DNA of 64,000 nt, from NCBI RefSeq assembly GCF_005930475.1, contig NZ_SJEW01000009.1, positions 34,324 to 98,323 of the forward strand, read 5' to 3'. The DNA comes from Modestobacter altitudinis. GTDB lineage: Bacteria; Actinomycetota; Actinomycetes; Mycobacteriales; Geodermatophilaceae. Shown here piece after piece: positions 55,035-64,000 of this stretch (position 1 is its first letter; every line of letters starts with the position of its first letter). The notes beneath the pieces are model-generated. The model made no database searches. It was given only the letters and a program-made list of their open reading frames with translations, and had not been told where the DNA came from. The translations under genes and the position numbers were made by a program.

Positions 55035-57842
55035 TCACTCACCAGCTGGGACGGCTGACGGAAGCGCGCCCGCCACGGCCGGCGCCGCGGCGTCCAGCAG
55101 CCCGGCGTCGAACGCGTCGATGACCGCCGGCAGGTCCGCCGGTGCGGTGGGCCGGCCGAGCAGGAAGCCCTGCAGGTAGCGGCAGCCCAGCTCGCGCAGG
55201 GTGGCGAGCTGTCCCGGGGTCTCGACGCCCTCGGCGACCACGTCGATCGACAGCCGCCGGCCCAGCTCGATCACGCTGAGCACCAGGGCGGCGCTGCGCT
55301 CGTCGTCCTCGATGCCGGCCAGGAACTGCCGGTCCATCTTGAGCACGTCGACCGGCAGCCGGGTCAGGTAGGCGAAGGTCGAGTACCCCCGGCCGAAGTC
55401 GTCCAGCGAGATGACACAGCCCATGTCGTGCAGCGTCTGCAGGTCACCCCCGCCGCGGTCGGGCTCGCCGATGAACAGCGACTCGGTCACCTCGAGCATC
55501 AACCGGCGCGGCGGCACCCCGGCCCGGCCCAGCGCGGCGGAGACGTCGGGGACCAGGCTGCCCGACTGCAGGTGCCGGGCGCTGATGTTCACGCCCATCT
55601 GCAGGTCGCGGCCCTGCCGCAGCAGCACGGCGAGCTCCGCGGTGGCCCGCTCCAGGACCCAGCGCTGCAGCGGCACGATCAGGCCGTCGTCCTCGGCCAG
55701 CGGGATGAACTCATCCGGCGGCACCTCGCCCAGGGTCGGGTGGTCCCAGCGGACCAGCGCCTCGAGCCCGAGCACCCGACGCTCGGCCACCCCGACCACC
55801 GGTTGGTAGACCAGCCGGAGCTGACCGCGGGACAGCGCGTCGGGCAGGTCGGAGGCGAGCCGGGTGCGCCGCACGGTGGCGGCGTCCGCCGTCTCCCCGT
55901 GCCGGCGGACACAGCCCTTGCCGGCCGCCTTCGCCGCGCGCAGCGCCAGGTCGGCGTTCCGGAAGGTGACCGCGACGTCGTCGGCCGGGTGCAGCTCGGT
56001 GACACCGATGCTGCACGAGACGTCGAAGACCAGGTCCGGGTCGGTGCCCAGGGTCGGCACCGACCGGTGCACGCCGGTCAGCTCGACGAGGATCCGCTCG
56101 GCGAGGGCGGTGGACTCCGCGAGCCCGGCGCGCACCACGACGGCGAACTCGTCGCCGCCGAGGCGGCCCACCAGGTCCCGGTCGCGCACGGTGGCCCGCA
56201 ACCGGTCGGCGACCTCGCCGAGGAGCAGGTCCCCGGCGTCGTGCCCGGCGATGTCGTTGACGGCCTTGAAGCCGTCCAGGTCCAGCAGCAGCAGGCAGGC
56301 GCTCTCGCCCTCGGTGCTCCGGGCCCGGGCGCTGTCCAGCGCCGCCATCAGCCGGGCCCGGTTTGGCAGCCCGGTGAGGTAGTCGGTGTAGGCCATCCGC
56401 TCGAGCTCGAGCTCGTTCTGCCGCCGGTCGTCGACGTCGCGCAGGTGCAGCACCAGCCCGGCGCCACTGCCGACCTCCGCCGTGCCCTGCGGCAGGGAGG
56501 GCAGCGGCCCGGACGGGACCACCCGCACCGTCTCGTACGCCGGCCACCGGCCGTCCCGCGAGCGCAGCCGGAAGACCCGGCCGCGCCCCTGGTCGGGGTC
56601 GGTGCCGGCGGCGAGCGCGGCCGTCAGCTCGGCGCGGTCCTCGTCGTGCACGAACTCGGTGAGCGGTCGGCCCTCGAGGTCGCGGGCGGTCCAGCCGTGC
56701 GGGTGCGAGCCGGCCCCGGAGTCCCAGGTGATGCGGCCCTGCGAGTCGAGCACGATGGTGATGTCGGCGGCGCCGTGCACGAGGGTGCGGAAGTAGGCCT
56801 CGGTGCGCATCACCTGGCGGGTCAGCCGGGCGCCGTCGGCGGCCCAGGCCAGCGTCCGGACGAACGTCAGCACCAGCAGCAGGCAGGCCGCCGCCGCCTC
56901 GACCGGCAGGATGCCCCGGCCGAGCACCCGCCCGACCAGCAGCAGCAGGACGACGCCGAAGGCCCCGCAGTAGCTGATCGCGACGCCCAGCAGCGGCACG
57001 CTCGGGGTGTCGTCCTCCGCGGGCCGGTGCTGATCCGGGTCGGCGGCGAGGGCCAGCATCCCGGTGGCGAGCATGCCCAGCCAGGCGATCTCGGTGAGCA
57101 GGTCGAACCCGGTGGCGGGACGCACCGCAGCGACCGCTCCGGTCACGTTGAGCACCGCCAGGCAGACGAAGGAGGCCAGCAGCCAGCCGGCTGCGCGGCG
57201 GCGGGGCTCGCCGACGCCGGCGAAGGTCACCAGGCCCACCACGCACAGGAGCACCGCCGCGCCGGGGTAGACCAGCGTCACCGGGTCGGACGGGAGACCA
57301 CCGTCGTCGCCGAGGACGTGGCGGACCAGGACCTCCAGCAGTGCGGCGAGCGCGACGAGGGCGACCGTGGCGTCCAGCACCACGCGCGAGGAGATGTGTC
57401 CCGCCGCCGCCCGCACCAGCCGGACACAGCCCAGCAGCGCGATCGGGACGGCCAGCAGCATCGGGGCGTCCTGCAGGCCGGCAGCGATCGGGTTGACCCC
57501 CACGCCGCGCACCGCGGCGATGGCCTGACCGGCGGCCAGCAGCCCGACGACGAGCGCGGTGGTGTGCCCGGGACCGGACGCCGGGCGCCCCAGCTGGCGG
57601 GCGTGCCGGTGCACGAGCAGGGCGACGCACGACGAGGCGACGGCGAGCACCGCCGGGCCGGCCGAGCCGGACGCCTCCGGCCACCGCACGGCCACGAGCA
57701 CCAGGCCGAGTGCCAGCACACCGAGCAGGCCGAGGGCGGCGGCGCGCTCACGCGCCGGGGCGGTCCCCGGGACGGACGCGGTCGGCACCCCGAACAACGG
57801 CGAGGACCCGAGCAGGGTGCTGCTCCTGCCGGAGGCGGTCAC
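55035..57842 (-). CDS. GGDEF-EAL cyclic di-GMP protein with PAS and membrane domain
   Basis: A 935-residue membrane protein for cyclic di-GMP turnover. About eight helices occupy residues 25-310, a PAS domain about 345-460 (YFRTLVHGAADITIVLD), a diguanylate cyclase domain follows with an intact GGDEF near 562, and an EAL phosphodiesterase domain starts near 690 with EALVRW, NISARHLQ, EVTES, DDFGRGYS, LKMDRQF and EGVE motifs. All classic EAL residues are present. The GTG overlaps the upstream paralogue's stop (GTGA). Which activity dominates cannot be told; it is next to its degenerate paralogue. Confidence 0.9.
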   Translation of the reverse strand: MTASGRSSTLLGSSPLFGVPTASVPGTAPARERAAALGLLGVLALGLVLVAVRWPEASGSAGPAVLAVASSCVALLVHRHARQLGRPASGPGHTTALVVGLLAAGQAIAAVRGVGVNPIAAGLQDAPMLLAVPIALLGCVRLVRAAAGHISSRVVLDATVALVALAALLEVLVRHVLGDDGGLPSDPVTLVYPGAAVLLCVVGLVTFAGVGEPRRRAAGWLLASFVCLAVLNVTGAVAAVRPATGFDLLTEIAWLGMLATGMLALAADPDQHRPAEDDTPSVPLLGVAISYCGAFGVVLLLLVGRVLGRGILPVEAAAACLLLVLTFVRTLAWAADGARLTRQVMRTEAYFRTLVHGAADITIVLDSQGRITWDSGAGSHPHGWTARDLEGRPLTEFVHDEDRAELTAALAAGTDPDQGRGRVFRLRSRDGRWPAYETVRVVPSGPLPSLPQGTAEVGSGAGLVLHLRDVDDRRQNELELERMAYTDYLTGLPNRARLMAALDSARARSTEGESACLLLLDLDGFKAVNDIAGHDAGDLLLGEVADRLRATVRDRDLVGRLGGDEFAVVVRAGLAESTALAERILVELTGVHRSVPTLGTDPDLVFDVSCSIGVTELHPADDVAVTFRNADLALRAAKAAGKGCVRRHGETADAATVRRTRLASDLPDALSRGQLRLVYQPVVGVAERRVLGLEALVRWDHPTLGEVPPDEFIPLAEDDGLIVPLQRWVLERATAELAVLLRQGRDLQMGVNISARHLQSGSLVPDVSAALGRAGVPPRRLMLEVTESLFIGEPDRGGGDLQTLHDMGCVISLDDFGRGYSTFAYLTRLPVDVLKMDRQFLAGIEDDERSAALVLSVIELGRRLSIDVVAEGVETPGQLATLRELGCRYLQGFLLGRPTAPADLPAVIDAFDAGLLDAAAPAVAGALPSAVPAGE

Positions 57843-60544
57843 CGGGCCACCCGCCCGACGATCCCGGGCCACAGCAGGCCGTCGTGGGCCTCCAGCAGCC
57901 CCTCCAGGGCCGACAGGCTCATCGGCCGGGCGAGCAGGAAGCCCTGGGCGTAGCCGCACCCGAGCGCCTGCAGGACGCCGAGCTGGCTGGCGGTCTCGAC
58001 GCCCTCCGCGACGACGTCGACGGACAGCGCGGCCCCCAGCGACAGGACCGCCTCGCAGATGGCCCGGGTGTAGGGGTCCCGGTCGACCCGGGACAGCAGC
58101 GCCCGGTCCAGCTTGATGATGTCGACCGGCAGCTGCCCCAGGCCGCGCAACGAGGAGTTGCCGCTGCCGAAGTCGTCGAGGGCCAGGCGCACGCCCATCA
58201 GCCGCAGCGCCGTGACGTCGTCGGTGGCGTCCCGGCCGGCGAGCGCGGACTCGGCGACCTCGACGACCAGCCGCTCGGGCGACAGGCCGCTCTCCCGCAG
58301 CGCGGAGGCGACGTCGCCGACCAGCGTGCCGGCGGCCAGGTGCTCGGCGGAGACGTTGACTCCCAGCTTCAGCTCGAGCCCGTGGCCGGGCAGCGAGGCC
58401 GCCGCGGTGGTCGCGGTGTGCAGCGCCCAGCGTTGCAGGTCGACGAGCAGGCCGGCCCGCTCGGCGAGCGGCAGGAACTCCTCCGGCGGGACGTCGCCGT
58501 GGAGCGGGTGCCGCCAGCGCAGCAGGGCCTCCACGCCGGTGACCCGGTGGTCGGCGAGCGCGACGACCGGCTGCCAGACCAGTCCGAGCTCTCCCCGCTC
58601 GCGGGCGCCGACGAGGTCCAGCCGCAGCTGCTCCCGGCGGTCGCGGGCGGCGGTCAGCTCGGCCCGGTACCGGCGGACCGAGCCGGCACCGGCGGCGCGC
58701 GCGTCGCGGACCGCGAGCTCCGCGCGGTCCCCGACGGCCTCCGCGGTGAGCCCGGCGGTCAGCGGGGCCAGCCCCACGACGGCGGTGAGGTCGACGATGC
58801 CGGCATCGGTCGTCACGGGGGCGTCGATGACCGACAGGCAGCGGGAGGCCACCCGGTCCGGCTCGTCGCCGGTGCCGTGCGCCAGCACGCTGAACAGCTC
58901 GGCGCCGATCCGCGCCACCTGGTCCTCGGCGCGCACGGTCGCGCGCAGCCGGCGGGCGATCTCGGCCAGCGCGACGTCGACGACGTCCCGGCCGGCGTGC
59001 TCGCCGGCGGCGGCCAGCCCGTGCACCTCCACGAGCAGCAGGGCGACGTCCTCCGCGGTCGGGTCGGCCAGCCCGGCGAGCAGGTCGTCGAGCGCCCCCC
59101 GCTGCGCGGCCCGGTTGGGCAGGCCGGTGAGCGGGTCGGTGTAGGCCAGCGAGCTCAGCTCGAGCTCGCGGTCGAGCCGGGCGGTGACGTCGCGGCACTG
59201 CAGGACCAGGCCCTGCACGTCGTCGTCGGCCCGCAGGTCGCTGACCCCGGCCTCGAACACCCGCCAGTCCCCGGAGGCGTCCTGCAGCCGGAAGCTGCGC
59301 AACCCGGTCGGGGTGCCCCCGGCGAGCCAGCCGCGCACCGCCTGGGCGTCGTCGGGGTGGACGACGTCGGCGAGGGGACGGCCGGGCAGCGCCGGTGCAC
59401 CCGCCGGGGGCAGCAGCGCCGGCGCGGCCCAGCTCACCCGCAGGTCGCCGTCGAGGATGAGCACCGCGTCGCTGCTGGAGCGCACCAGCGACCGGAAGTA
59501 CGCCTCGCTGCGGCGCAGCCGGCTGCCCACCCGCGACTCGTCACGCGCGGCGACGGCCCGGTGGACGGCGGTGAGCGCCAGGCAGCACAGCAGCGCTCCC
59601 CCGGCGGCCGGGGTCGGCCGGCCACCGGCGAGCGGGACGCTGAGGAAGACCAGGACGGCCACCACCATGACCAGGTGCGGCAGCAGCTGCCCGGCCAGGC
59701 TGAGCCGGGCGGTGGTGCGGGTGGGGGGGGCGACGGCGTCGACCCCCGGGTCGCGCAGCGCGGCGAGGCAGAGCAGCACGAGGCCGGCCAGCTGGGCGGC
59801 GACGACCCAGCCCGGCAGCGCGGGCAGGCGCAGGTCGTCCCCCGCGACGGCGAGCTCGCGGGCGCCGGCCCACGCGGTGGCGGCCAGCAGCAGCAGGGCA
59901 CCGCTGACCCGCCGGGCGCCGGCGGAGACGGCGATGAGGACCAGGACGGCGGACAGCACGCCGGCGGTCAGCAGGCAGATCAGCTCGAGGACGAGGCGGG
60001 CGTGCGCGGTCAGGGGCTGGCCGGCCAGCGCGGGACCCACGACGAGGACCTGGGCCAGCACGACCGAGGCGCTGAAGAACAGCGCCGTCTCGGTCAGCAG
60101 GCGGGCGCCGCCGGCGCGGAGCTGACGGCGGGTGAAGAGGGTGAGCAGGGCGACCAGCGCGAGCAGGACCGCGGGCAGCGAGACGAGCTGACCGACGGTG
60201 TCCGACGGGCTGCGCGTCGACTGCCGGTCGACCAGGGCGACGACGCCGGCGCTGGCCAGCCCGACGACCACGGCGACGGCGAGCAACCGCCAGCCGCGGA
60301 GCACCCCCCGGCGCGGGGCCCCGGGGTCCAGCCGGGTGCCGCGGGTCCACAGCAGTGCTGCGGTGACCAGCGCGGTGGTCAGCAGGAGCACGTCCGCGAC
60401 CGTCGGCGCGACACCGCCCGCGGCCCCGGTGAGCACCGGGACGGCGAGCAGCCACTCCGCGGAAGCCCGCCGGCGCCTGTTCTGCACCTCAGGGAGGTCG
60501 GCACCCCGGGACCGCGACGACAGCCCGCGGGCCGACCGCCTCAC
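57839..60544 (-). CDS. EAL-domain protein with degenerate GGDEF
   Basis: A 901-residue paralogue of the next gene: about nine N-terminal helices (40-330), a PAS domain (YFRSLVRSSSDAVLILD, near 350), a GGDEF-type domain in which the motif is GAELF (near 546), and an EAL domain with EALLRW, NVSAEHL, EVAESAL, DDFGSGNSS, IKLDRAL and EGVE. The cyclase site is therefore probably dead while the phosphodiesterase looks intact. The GTG start at 60544 lies inside a hairpin; a GTG at 60487 is an alternative. It follows ilvD by 33 bases. Confidence 0.88.
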   Translation of the reverse strand: MRRSARGLSSRSRGADLPEVQNRRRRASAEWLLAVPVLTGAAGGVAPTVADVLLLTTALVTAALLWTRGTRLDPGAPRRGVLRGWRLLAVAVVVGLASAGVVALVDRQSTRSPSDTVGQLVSLPAVLLALVALLTLFTRRQLRAGGARLLTETALFFSASVVLAQVLVVGPALAGQPLTAHARLVLELICLLTAGVLSAVLVLIAVSAGARRVSGALLLLAATAWAGARELAVAGDDLRLPALPGWVVAAQLAGLVLLCLAALRDPGVDAVAPPTRTTARLSLAGQLLPHLVMVVAVLVFLSVPLAGGRPTPAAGGALLCCLALTAVHRAVAARDESRVGSRLRRSEAYFRSLVRSSSDAVLILDGDLRVSWAAPALLPPAGAPALPGRPLADVVHPDDAQAVRGWLAGGTPTGLRSFRLQDASGDWRVFEAGVSDLRADDDVQGLVLQCRDVTARLDRELELSSLAYTDPLTGLPNRAAQRGALDDLLAGLADPTAEDVALLLVEVHGLAAAGEHAGRDVVDVALAEIARRLRATVRAEDQVARIGAELFSVLAHGTGDEPDRVASRCLSVIDAPVTTDAGIVDLTAVVGLAPLTAGLTAEAVGDRAELAVRDARAAGAGSVRRYRAELTAARDRREQLRLDLVGARERGELGLVWQPVVALADHRVTGVEALLRWRHPLHGDVPPEEFLPLAERAGLLVDLQRWALHTATTAAASLPGHGLELKLGVNVSAEHLAAGTLVGDVASALRESGLSPERLVVEVAESALAGRDATDDVTALRLMGVRLALDDFGSGNSSLRGLGQLPVDIIKLDRALLSRVDRDPYTRAICEAVLSLGAALSVDVVAEGVETASQLGVLQALGCGYAQGFLLARPMSLSALEGLLEAHDGLLWPGIVGRVAR

Positions 60545-60568
60545 CCGTCCGGGCCATGCCCGGACGGG
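60544..60568 (-). terminator. Hairpin between ilvD and EAL gene
   Basis: CCCGTCCGGGC and GCCCGGACGGG form perfect 11-bp arms with a three-base loop. It spans the gap after ilvD and covers the proposed start of the EAL gene, so it may end ilvD transcripts or hide that start; no T-run. Confidence 0.55.
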
Positions 60569-60577
60569 CGGGGGTGG

Positions 60578-62287
60578 TCAGCTGGTGATGGCTCCCTGCG
60601 CCGCCGAGCCCACGAGCTTGGCGTACTTGCCGAGCACGCCGGTGGTGTACCGCGGGGCCGGCGGTGCCCAGCCCTCGCGGCGGCGGGCCAGCTCGTCGTC
60701 GTCCACCAGCAGGTCCATGGTGCGGGCCGCCAGGTCCAGCCGGATCCGGTCGCCGTCCCGGACGAAGGCGATCGGGCCGCCGTCGGTGGCCTCGGGCGCG
60801 ACGTGCCCGACGCACAGCCCGGTGGTGCCACCGGAGAACCGGCCGTCGGTGAGCAGCAGGACGTCCTTGCCCAGGCCCGCGCCCTTGATCGCGCCGGTGA
60901 CGGCGAGCATCTCCCGCATGCCCGGGCCGCCCTTGGGGCCCTCGTAGCGGATGACCACCACGTCGTTGGGCTTCAAGGTGCCCTCGGTGACGGCGTCCAT
61001 CGCGCCCTGCTCGCCGTCGAAGACCCGGGCGGTGCCCTCGAACACGTCGGCGTCGAAGCCCGCGGACTTCACCACGGCGCCCTCAGGAGCCAGCGAGCCG
61101 CGCAGGATGGTCAGGCCGCCGGTCGCGTGGATCGGGTCGTTCATCGCGTGCACGATCGTGCCGTCGAGGTCGGGCGGGGAGATCTCGGCCAGGTTCTCGG
61201 CCATCGTCCTGCCCGTCACGGTGAGGACGTCGCCGTGCAGCAGCCCGGCGTCCAGCAGCGCGCGCAGCACCACCGGCACGCCGCCGACGCGGTCGACGTC
61301 GGTCATCACGAAACGACCGAAGGGCTTGACGTCGGCCAGGTGCGGCGTCCGGTCCCCGATCCGGTTGAAGTCGTCGAGGTCGAGCTCGACCTGCGCCTCG
61401 TGCGCGATCGCCAGCAGGTGCAGGACGGCGTTGGTCGAGCCGCCCAGCGCCATGACGACGGTGATGGCGTTCTCGAACGCCTCCTTGGTCATGATCTGCC
61501 GCGCGGTGATGCCCTTGCGGAGCAGCTCCACCACGGCCTCACCGGAGGCGAGGGCGATGGCGTCGCGGCGGGCATCGGGGGCCGGCGGGGCGGCGCTGCC
61601 GGGCAGCGCCATGCCGAGGGCCTCGGCGACGCTGGCCATCGTGTTGGCGGTGTACATGCCACCGCAGGAGCCCATGCCGGGGCAGGCGGCCTTCTCGATG
61701 GCGGTCAGCTCGTCGCGGGTGATCTTCCCGGCCGCGCACGCGCCGACGCCCTCGAAGACGTCGATCAGGGTGAGGTCCTTGTCGCCGAGCTTCCCGGGCA
61801 GGGTGGAGCCGGAGTAGACGAAGACGCTGGCCAGGTCCAGGCGTGCGGCGGCCATCAGCATGCCGGGCAGCGACTTGTCGCAGCCGGCCAGCAGCACCGA
61901 GCCGTCGAGTCGCTCGGCGAACATGACCGTCTCGACCGAGTCGGCGATGACCTCACGGGAGACCAGCGAGGCACGCATCCCCTCGTGGCCCATCGAGATG
62001 CCGTCGGAGACCGAGATGGTGCCGAACTCCAGCGGGTAGCCACCGGCGGCGAACACGCCCTCCTTGGCCCGCTTGGCCAGCCGGTCCAGCGAGAGGTTGC
62101 AGGGGGTGATCTCGTTCCAGGACGAGGCCACGCCGATCTGCGGCTTCACCCAGTCGTCGTCGCCCATGCCCACCGCGCGGAGCATCGCCCGGGCGGGCGC
62201 CTTGGCGTCCCCGTCGGTCACCTCGCGGCTGCGGGGCTTGACGTCGACGGTGCTCTCAGCGGTGGGGCGGTCTTCCACGGTCGTCAC
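60578..62287 (-). CDS. ilvD: Dihydroxy-acid dehydratase
   Basis: A 569-residue Fe-S dehydratase for the third common step of Ile/Val synthesis. [20 protein letters not shown] near 58, [20 protein letters not shown] near 128, [20 protein letters not shown] near 200 with two Cys, and [19 protein letters not shown] near 480 are the family motifs. Three cysteine positions suggest a [2Fe-2S] enzyme of the plant/actinobacterial type. GTG at 62287 was chosen because the frame upstream has no similarity. It is first in line before the two EAL genes and the ilvB leader. Confidence 0.96.
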   Translation of the reverse strand: MTTVEDRPTAESTVDVKPRSREVTDGDAKAPARAMLRAVGMGDDDWVKPQIGVASSWNEITPCNLSLDRLAKRAKEGVFAAGGYPLEFGTISVSDGISMGHEGMRASLVSREVIADSVETVMFAERLDGSVLLAGCDKSLPGMLMAAARLDLASVFVYSGSTLPGKLGDKDLTLIDVFEGVGACAAGKITRDELTAIEKAACPGMGSCGGMYTANTMASVAEALGMALPGSAAPPAPDARRDAIALASGEAVVELLRKGITARQIMTKEAFENAITVVMALGGSTNAVLHLLAIAHEAQVELDLDDFNRIGDRTPHLADVKPFGRFVMTDVDRVGGVPVVLRALLDAGLLHGDVLTVTGRTMAENLAEISPPDLDGTIVHAMNDPIHATGGLTILRGSLAPEGAVVKSAGFDADVFEGTARVFDGEQGAMDAVTEGTLKPNDVVVIRYEGPKGGPGMREMLAVTGAIKGAGLGKDVLLLTDGRFSGGTTGLCVGHVAPEATDGGPIAFVRDGDRIRLDLAARTMDLLVDDDELARRREGWAPPAPRYTTGVLGKYAKLVGSAAQGAITS

Positions 62288-62368
62288 GTCCGGGGATGGT
62301 AGGCCGCCGGGGTGCGGGTGCGGCTGGCCCGGGGGCCGCCGTCCCAGCATCTGGGAGGATCTGGAGCC

Positions 62369-62731
62369 GTGGCTGTCGCTCGCTTGCGCATGGGCCGGAC
62401 CGCGCTGCTGCCCATCACGTTCCTGGCCATCTGCCTGCTGCCCCTGGCCAACGCGACGCCGTGGCTGCTCCTGCTGCTGGTCGTGCCGGCTGCGCTGGCC
62501 GTCTGGGTCCACCGGGCCGGCGTCGACATCGGCGACGGCGGGATCACCGTGCGCTCGCTGGCCGGGGCACGCACCGTGCCCTGGGCGGAGCTGTCCGGCA
62601 TCCGGGTGGGGCCGCGCAGCGACCTGTGGCTGGTGACCACCGCCGGCACCCAGGTGCGGCTGCCGGTGCTCCGCGCGCGTGACCTGCCCCGCCTCGCCCA
62701 GCTGTCCAACGGCCGCATTCCCCAGGTGTAG
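62369..62731 (+). CDS. PH-domain membrane protein (Cfp6-like)
   Basis: A 120-residue protein with two N-terminal hydrophobic helices ([33 protein letters not shown]) and a small bacterial PH domain ([20 protein letters not shown] to [15 protein letters not shown]). It matches mycobacterial Cfp6 (Rv3004) in size, the [12 protein letters not shown] strand and position near the ilv genes. GTG start with GGAG six bases upstream; function unknown. It ends directly in repeat copy H. Confidence 0.85.
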   Translation: MAVARLRMGRTALLPITFLAICLLPLANATPWLLLLLVVPAALAVWVHRAGVDIGDGGITVRSLAGARTVPWAELSGIRVGPRSDLWLVTTAGTQVRLPVLRARDLPRLAQLSNGRIPQV

Positions 62732-62733
62732 CG

Positions 62734-62810
62734 GAAGGACCCCGTCCCCCTCACCCCTCGCAAGCTCGGGGCGAGCCTCTGGACGGGGCCGTCAGGCGAC
62801 GGGGTCCTTC
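62734..62810 (+). repeat. Dispersed palindromic element, copy H (best copy)
   Basis: Full-length copy with perfect 13-bp terminal inverted repeats: GAAGGACCCCGTC at the left end and GACGGGGTCCTTC at the right. Inside are the core arms GGACCCCGTCC/GGACGGGGCC and the centre CTCGCAAGCTCGGGG. Its right end abuts the stop codon of the dehydrogenase. TIRs without a gene are what very small MITEs look like. Confidence 0.85.
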
Positions 62811-63772
62811 TAGTAGTCGGTGACCACGTTCTGCAGAGGCTCGCCCGCCAGCACCCGCGCCAGCTGGTCGGTGACCGCGGTGGTGGCGCGGGCGTTGGTG
62901 TCCGGCACGGCTCCGGCGACGTGCGGGGTGAGCAGCAGCCCGGGGGCCGACCACAGCGGGTGCCCCTCGGGCAGCGGCTCGGGCTCGGTGACGTCGAGCG
63001 CCGCCCGCAACCGGCCGGCGGTCAGCTCGGCGAGCAGGGCGTCGGTGTCCACGACCACCCCGCGGGCGGCGTTCACCAGCAGCGCGTCGTCCTTCATCGC
63101 CGCGAGGAACGCGGCGTCGACCATGCCGGTCGTCTCCGGGGTGACCGGGACGATGAGCACGACCACGTCGGCGTGCGGCAGCAGGTCGGGGAGCTCCCCG
63201 AAGGCGTGCACCCCCTCGCGCGCCGTCCGGGCGACCCAGGTGACGTCGACGTCGAAGCCGGCCATCATCGCGCCGATCGTGCGGCCGATGTCCCCGGCGC
63301 CGACCATCAGCACCCGGGCGCCGACCAGCGAGTGGTCGGTGCGCATCTCCCAGTGCCCGGCGTCCTGCAGCCGGGTGAAGTGCGGGATGCCGCGCTGGGC
63401 GGCGAGCGTGGCGGCCACCGCCCACTCGGCGGTGGCCGGCGTGTGCGCCCCGCGGGCGTTGCACAGGACGACCCGCTCGGGGAGCCGGCCGACGAACCTC
63501 TCCGCCCCGGCGCTCATCAGCTGGACCAGCCGGAGGTGCGGCAGCGCGGCCCAGACCTCGGCGGGGAGCTCGCCGCCGCCGCGGGGCACCATCACCTGCG
63601 CCTGGGTGGCCTCGCCGGCGGGCACCCCGTCGGCCGGGTCGAACCGGTGCGCGCGGATGCGCGGGGAGACGGCCTCCACCGCCGCGGCGAGCGCACGCGA
63701 GGGGACGAGGACGTGCAGCGTCTCCTCGGCGCCGAGGTCGAGGACGGGCGCGGGAGGGGCGGTGTCGGGCAC
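62810..63772 (-). CDS. D-2-hydroxyacid dehydrogenase family protein
   Basis: A 320-residue NAD-dependent dehydrogenase. The Rossmann motif VLMVGAGDIGRTIGAMMAGF is near residue 138, catalytic Arg in LLVNAARGVVVDTDALLAEL near 230, the Glu in ALDVTEPEPLPEGHPLW near 255, and the His in LLTPHVAGAVPDTN near 282. N-terminal substrate domain from about 10 to 100. It belongs to the glyoxylate/hydroxypyruvate or D-lactate group; the substrate is not clear. GTG start; convergent with the PH-domain gene. Confidence 0.9.
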   Translation of the reverse strand: MPDTAPPAPVLDLGAEETLHVLVPSRALAAAVEAVSPRIRAHRFDPADGVPAGEATQAQVMVPRGGGELPAEVWAALPHLRLVQLMSAGAERFVGRLPERVVLCNARGAHTPATAEWAVAATLAAQRGIPHFTRLQDAGHWEMRTDHSLVGARVLMVGAGDIGRTIGAMMAGFDVDVTWVARTAREGVHAFGELPDLLPHADVVVLIVPVTPETTGMVDAAFLAAMKDDALLVNAARGVVVDTDALLAELTAGRLRAALDVTEPEPLPEGHPLWSAPGLLLTPHVAGAVPDTNARATTAVTDQLARVLAGEPLQNVVTDY

Positions 63773-63855
63773 GGGTCCCGACCTTAGGTGCCCGGCGGTG
63801 GACCCTGCAGCGCGGACGGCGGTCGCCGTCGACCGGCCGCCGTACTGTTGCGGTC

Positions 63856-64000
63856 GTGGCACGGCGGACAGCGGGACCGGGTGCGCGGCGGTGGGCCGTG
63901 GTCACGCTGGGGTGCCTGCTGTTGACCGGCTGCGGCGGGGGCTACGAGCCGTCCGGCCCGTTCCGCGACGTGCCGCAGGGCCAGCCACCGCAGGTGGCCC
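63856..64000 (+). CDS. Lipoprotein, probably LppZ-like (3' partial)
   Basis: The first 48 codons of a lipoprotein: Arg-rich N-terminus VARRTAGPGARRWA, hydrophobic VVTLGCLLL and lipobox LLTGC, then a Pro/Gln/Gly linker (PSGPFRDVPQGQPPQVA). In M. tuberculosis the Cfp6 gene is near lppZ (Rv3006), a PQQ-dehydrogenase-like lipoprotein; order and linker are consistent, but the domain lies outside the window. GTG start, divergent from the dehydrogenase. Confidence 0.7.
   Translation, partial: MARRTAGPGARRWAVVTLGCLLLTGCGGGYEPSGPFRDVPQGQPPQVA

Noticed and set aside
57710..62302. Plus-strand open frame of 1530 codons opposite the EAL gene and ilvD
   Set aside because: Antisense to three confident genes; no start region or motif.

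Overview
This window looks like a chromosomal segment of a very GC-rich actinomycete. GTG starts, GTGA/ATGA stop-start overlaps and purine-rich ribosome binding sites dominate. It carries coenzyme F420 biosynthesis (CofC/FbiD) and mycothiol-type (MDMPI) genes. Gene order follows Mycobacterium tuberculosis from about Rv2922c to Rv3006. The tempo and extra genes would fit Geodermatophilaceae (Blastococcus, Geodermatophilus or Modestobacter), but that family call is a guess. I see no prophage, insertion sequence, CRISPR array or plasmid gene; this is core chromosome.

Layout. 0-2.3 kb: a 5'-truncated PhoD-type phosphatase and an endo/exonuclease-phosphatase protein. 2.3-15 kb: a long minus-strand housekeeping string (fakA-like DAK protein, recG, rsmD, coaD, sepIVA, yceD, rpmF, rnc, mutM, broken acyP, a small coiled-coil gene, smc). 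15-18.6 kb: rpmB, then a thiL-GNAT-kinase operon and an AsnC-domain/DUF3515 pair. 18.6-26.4 kb: a minus-strand set with ddl, a cystathionine lyase, gpsA, plsC, an amidohydrolase and a beta-lactamase-fold hydrolase. 26.5-30.8 kb: cofC-ppk1-mutT1-MDMPI on the plus strand. 30.8-33.6 kb: leuCD facing an IclR regulator across a palindromic operator. 33.6-36.4 kb: a sodium symporter and a tRNA-Gln/tRNA-Glu/tRNA-Glu cluster next to gltX (37.7-39.2 kb). 39-63.8 kb: branched-chain amino acid and serine synthesis (cimA, leuB, serA, ilvC, ilvN, ilvB, ilvD), interspersed with a secreted subtilisin and two tandem GGDEF/EAL genes. The end holds homologues of Cfp6 and, probably, LppZ.

How it works together. 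CimA, LeuC, LeuD, LeuB, IlvB/IlvN, IlvC and IlvD supply nearly the whole isoleucine/valine/leucine route; the window lacks leuA, ilvE and a threonine deaminase. Two promoter-proximal regions read as ribosome-mediated attenuators. One precedes cimA, with leader peptide MDATRTIIIS (three consecutive Ile codons). The other precedes ilvB, with leader MSVPRTRLLVAIR (Leu, Leu, Val, Ile). Each is followed by a pause hairpin and a terminator hairpin with T residues.

Most unusual signal. A roughly 54-bp palindromic element, with a core like GGACCCCGTCC...GGACGGGGCC, occurs eight times, about once per 8 kb. Most copies sit between genes or at stop codons. The best copy (62734-62810) is bounded by perfect 13-bp terminal inverted repeats, like a very small MITE. 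One copy lies inside the acylphosphatase gene, where it replaces the catalytic segment, and a nearby one-base frameshift completes the damage. Another copy supplies the C-terminal codons of the nuclease gene, and another sits between ilvB and ilvN.
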